Assembly: GCF_027533625.1 (NCBI RefSeq)
Contig: NZ_JAQAGZ010000021.1
Coordinates: forward strand, 1-64,000
Reading direction: 5' to 3'
Source of the DNA: Paenibacillus gyeongsangnamensis
GTDB taxonomy: Bacteria; Bacillota; Bacilli; Paenibacillales; NBRC-103111
Length of the DNA: 64,000 nucleotides
Under the pieces are notes generated by a model that saw only the letters and a program-made list of their open reading frames with translations, made no database searches and was not told where the DNA came from. The position numbers and the translations under genes are program-made. Positions 62,408 through 64,000 of the stretch are shown one piece after another (the first letter of the stretch is position 1; every line of letters starts with the position of its first letter).

Positions 62408-63364
62408 TCAGTACACACCCTCCTCGCCCATTTTTTTGGCCACTCGGTTTGTCAACACGATTAAGACCAGACCTATAACGGACTTAAACAGTCCTACGGC
62501 TGTCGTAAAGCTGAACTGTCCCTGGAGGATCCCCTCACGGTACACATACGTATCAAATACATCAGCTACATTGAGATTCAAAGGATTTTGCATGAGCAGA
62601 ATATGCTCAAATCCGGTATTCATCACATAGCCTACTCGGAGAATAAACAGGATAATAATGATTGGCTTCAAAGCCGGTAGCGTAATGTGCCACAATTGCC
62701 TCCAGCGGGAGGCTCCGTCCACAACGGACGCTTCATATAAAGTTGGATCGATGGAGGCAAGAGCGGCGAAGAAGATCACAGCGTTCCACCCTGTCTCCTT
62801 CCAAATATTCTGTAACAAATACATAGAACGAAAGTAACCCGGATTGGTTAACAGCTCAAATCTGGAAAAACCCCACTCGACCAGCAGTTTATTGACGCCG
62901 CCTTCTTGCGTTGAAAACAAAATAAAGGTGACGCTGATTACAATAACCCAAGAGAGAAAGTGGGGAATATAAACAATCGTCTGAATACCTTTTCGAAACC
63001 ATGCCAAGCGTATTTCATTTAACAAAACAGCCAAAATGATCGGCGCCGGGAAAAAGAAAAATAAATTCACCGCACTCAGCGCTAGCGTATTCCACATCAG
63101 AACGAAAAAATCGGGGGAACTGAATAGTCTCTCAAAGTGCTCGAAGCCTACCCATTTGCTGTACCAAAAGCCTAGAAAAGGATCATAATCCTTAAAAGCA
63201 AGGATGACCCCCGCCATCGGAATATACTTAAAGATCGCAAAAAATAAAAAACCAGGTAAAATCATGAAATAAAGAGGAATTCCTCTCTTCCAAGTCAAAA
63301 GCTTGTTTCTTTTGGTCGATGAAGATACGGTTCGCTCTTTCGATGGTTGACCCACTGATTCCAT
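62408..63364 (-). CDS. ABC transporter permease, LplB type
   Basis: 318 residues, with an N-terminal cytoplasmic stretch of about 30 residues before six membrane segments; the EAA motif is YEASVVDGASRWRQLWH. This type usually imports oligosaccharides such as rhamnogalacturonides or xylo-oligomers. ATG with AAGGAAG upstream. A histidine kinase gene precedes it by about 96 nt. Confidence 0.9.
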   Translation of the reverse strand: MESVGQPSKERTVSSSTKRNKLLTWKRGIPLYFMILPGFLFFAIFKYIPMAGVILAFKDYDPFLGFWYSKWVGFEHFERLFSSPDFFVLMWNTLALSAVNLFFFFPAPIILAVLLNEIRLAWFRKGIQTIVYIPHFLSWVIVISVTFILFSTQEGGVNKLLVEWGFSRFELLTNPGYFRSMYLLQNIWKETGWNAVIFFAALASIDPTLYEASVVDGASRWRQLWHITLPALKPIIIILFILRVGYVMNTGFEHILLMQNPLNLNVADVFDTYVYREGILQGQFSFTTAVGLFKSVIGLVLIVLTNRVAKKMGEEGVY

Positions 63365-63460
63365 TTCGTTTCTTCCTTTCTTCCTGCCTTATGGAGCAAG
63401 TATATCGAAAGGAAGTTTAAAAGTGATGATCATATCTTATGATTCCTTCATCAATCTTAC

Positions 63461-64000
63461 TCACTTCGGCACATCCGTAATAGTATGAAGCCGAAGTGAT
63501 ACAACTGTGCCTCTTCCTGCAAATGAGGTCAGCGTGACACCATATTTATTGCCATATTTTAATACAATCCGCGCATGAACATTGGAGATCCCAAGCGAAT
63601 CCCCTTGTCCATAATTGTCATCGACATTAGATGATATTTGATCCAATTGTTCATTGATTCGCAGCAAGACTTCCTCTTCGATACCCGGCCCGTTATCCGC
63701 TACTTCAATAATGAGATCGGAGCCTTCATCATAGGCGCTAACGATAACCGCGCCCTCCCCCCCTCTAGGCTCGATGGCATATTTCACCGCGTTCTCAACG
63801 ATCGGCTGCAAAATAAATTTAACGACCCGATGTTGTAAAAACTTTTCATTGAAATAACACTTACTATGAAAATGCTTCGGAAATCTAGTATGAATGATTT
63901 CTAAATATTTAAGCAAATGCCCGAATTCTTCCTCAAGTTTGACTTCCATCTCTGTAAACTTTGTCGTATATCGATACACATCGGCTAAATTACGCGCCAT
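63461..64000 (-). CDS. Sensor histidine kinase C-terminal part (YesM-like), cut by window end
   Basis: The visible 179 residues cover the end of the His_kinase region and the ATPase domain: N box in PIVENAVKYA, G1 box in DNGPGIEEEV, and GISNVHARI. The phospho-histidine and the sensor parts lie beyond 64000. It ends about 96 nt before the LplB-type permease start and likely controls that importer. A partner AraC-type regulator is not between them, so it must lie elsewhere. Confidence 0.9.
   Translation of the reverse strand: MARNLADVYRYTTKFTEMEVKLEEEFGHLLKYLEIIHTRFPKHFHSKCYFNEKFLQHRVVKFILQPIVENAVKYAIEPRGGEGAVIVSAYDEGSDLIIEVADNGPGIEEEVLLRINEQLDQISSNVDDNYGQGDSLGISNVHARIVLKYGNKYGVTLTSFAGRGTVVSLRLHTITDVPK

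Noticed and set aside
1..64000. tRNA, rRNA, riboswitch or T-box elements
   Set aside because: I saw no cloverleaf-like segments, rRNA-like conserved stretches or known riboswitch cores; a covariance-model scan would be needed to exclude them.

Overview
The window looks like chromosomal DNA of a spore-forming, low-to-mid GC Firmicute, most likely Paenibacillus or a close relative such as Cohnella. The reasons are an SLH-anchored surface protein, several Paenibacillus-style sugar ABC importers (solute-binding lipoprotein plus two permeases, no ATPase), a YesM/YesN-type two-component pair, GH42 beta-galactosidases and many Gfo/Idh/MocA oxidoreductases. This is inferred from gene families; no rRNA or tRNA is present to confirm it.

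Positions 1-11.7 kb are a mosaic accessory region. It starts with the C-terminus of a transposase that abuts a 5'-clipped SLH surface-protein gene. Next come a broken response regulator, the tail of a large serine recombinase against what looks like the 3' end of an rlmD-type rRNA methyltransferase gene (a candidate integration scar), a small resolvase, an unknown gene, a group II intron whose reverse transcriptase carries a single-base frameshift, a frameshifted Nudix gene, an HD-GYP remnant, IS21-like terminal repeats, palindromic repeats and a second rlmD-like scrap in the opposite orientation.

From 11.7 to 64 kb almost everything is on the minus strand and concerns carbohydrate uptake and catabolism; the exception is a sulfatase at 39.6 kb. 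Reading each block in its own direction: (A) 24.8 to 11.8 kb holds a histidine kinase, an AraC-type regulator, a sugar importer, a Gfo/Idh oxidoreductase, two GH42 enzymes, a zinc dehydrogenase and a sugar isomerase/epimerase, suggesting galactoside use. (B) 29.4 to 24.8 kb holds a four-carbon acid sugar kinase, a GntR/FCD regulator, a class II aldolase-like decarboxylase, a zinc dehydrogenase and a creatininase-like protein, resembling tetronate (threonate/erythronate) catabolism. (C) 38.9 to 29.7 kb holds an importer, a C45-type N-acyl hydrolase, two paired amidohydrolases (one lacking metal ligands), a NagB-like protein, a beta-propeller and a serine hydrolase. I cannot match this set to a described pathway, and it is the strongest candidate here for an undescribed system. 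(D) The divergent sulfatase. (E) 50.7 to 41.5 kb holds an importer, a ROK regulator, two Gfo/Idh oxidoreductases, a YdcF-like protein, a NIPSNAP protein, a 2-hydroxyacid dehydrogenase and a heme-degrading-domain protein. (F) 58.3 to 51.3 kb holds an MFS exporter, an iron alcohol dehydrogenase, three aldo/keto reductases, a cyclase-family protein and an SMP-30 lactonase. (G) 64 to 59 kb holds the end of another histidine kinase, two LplB/LplC-type permeases, and an overlapping Gfo/Idh plus isomerase pair, with unusual metal ligands in the isomerase.

Recurring themes: none of the four importers encodes an ATPase, so a shared MsmX-like ATPase is implied. All three complete importers have a stem-loop between the binding-protein gene and the permease genes. 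Decayed IS21, IS6 and IS1595-like fragments sit at block boundaries.
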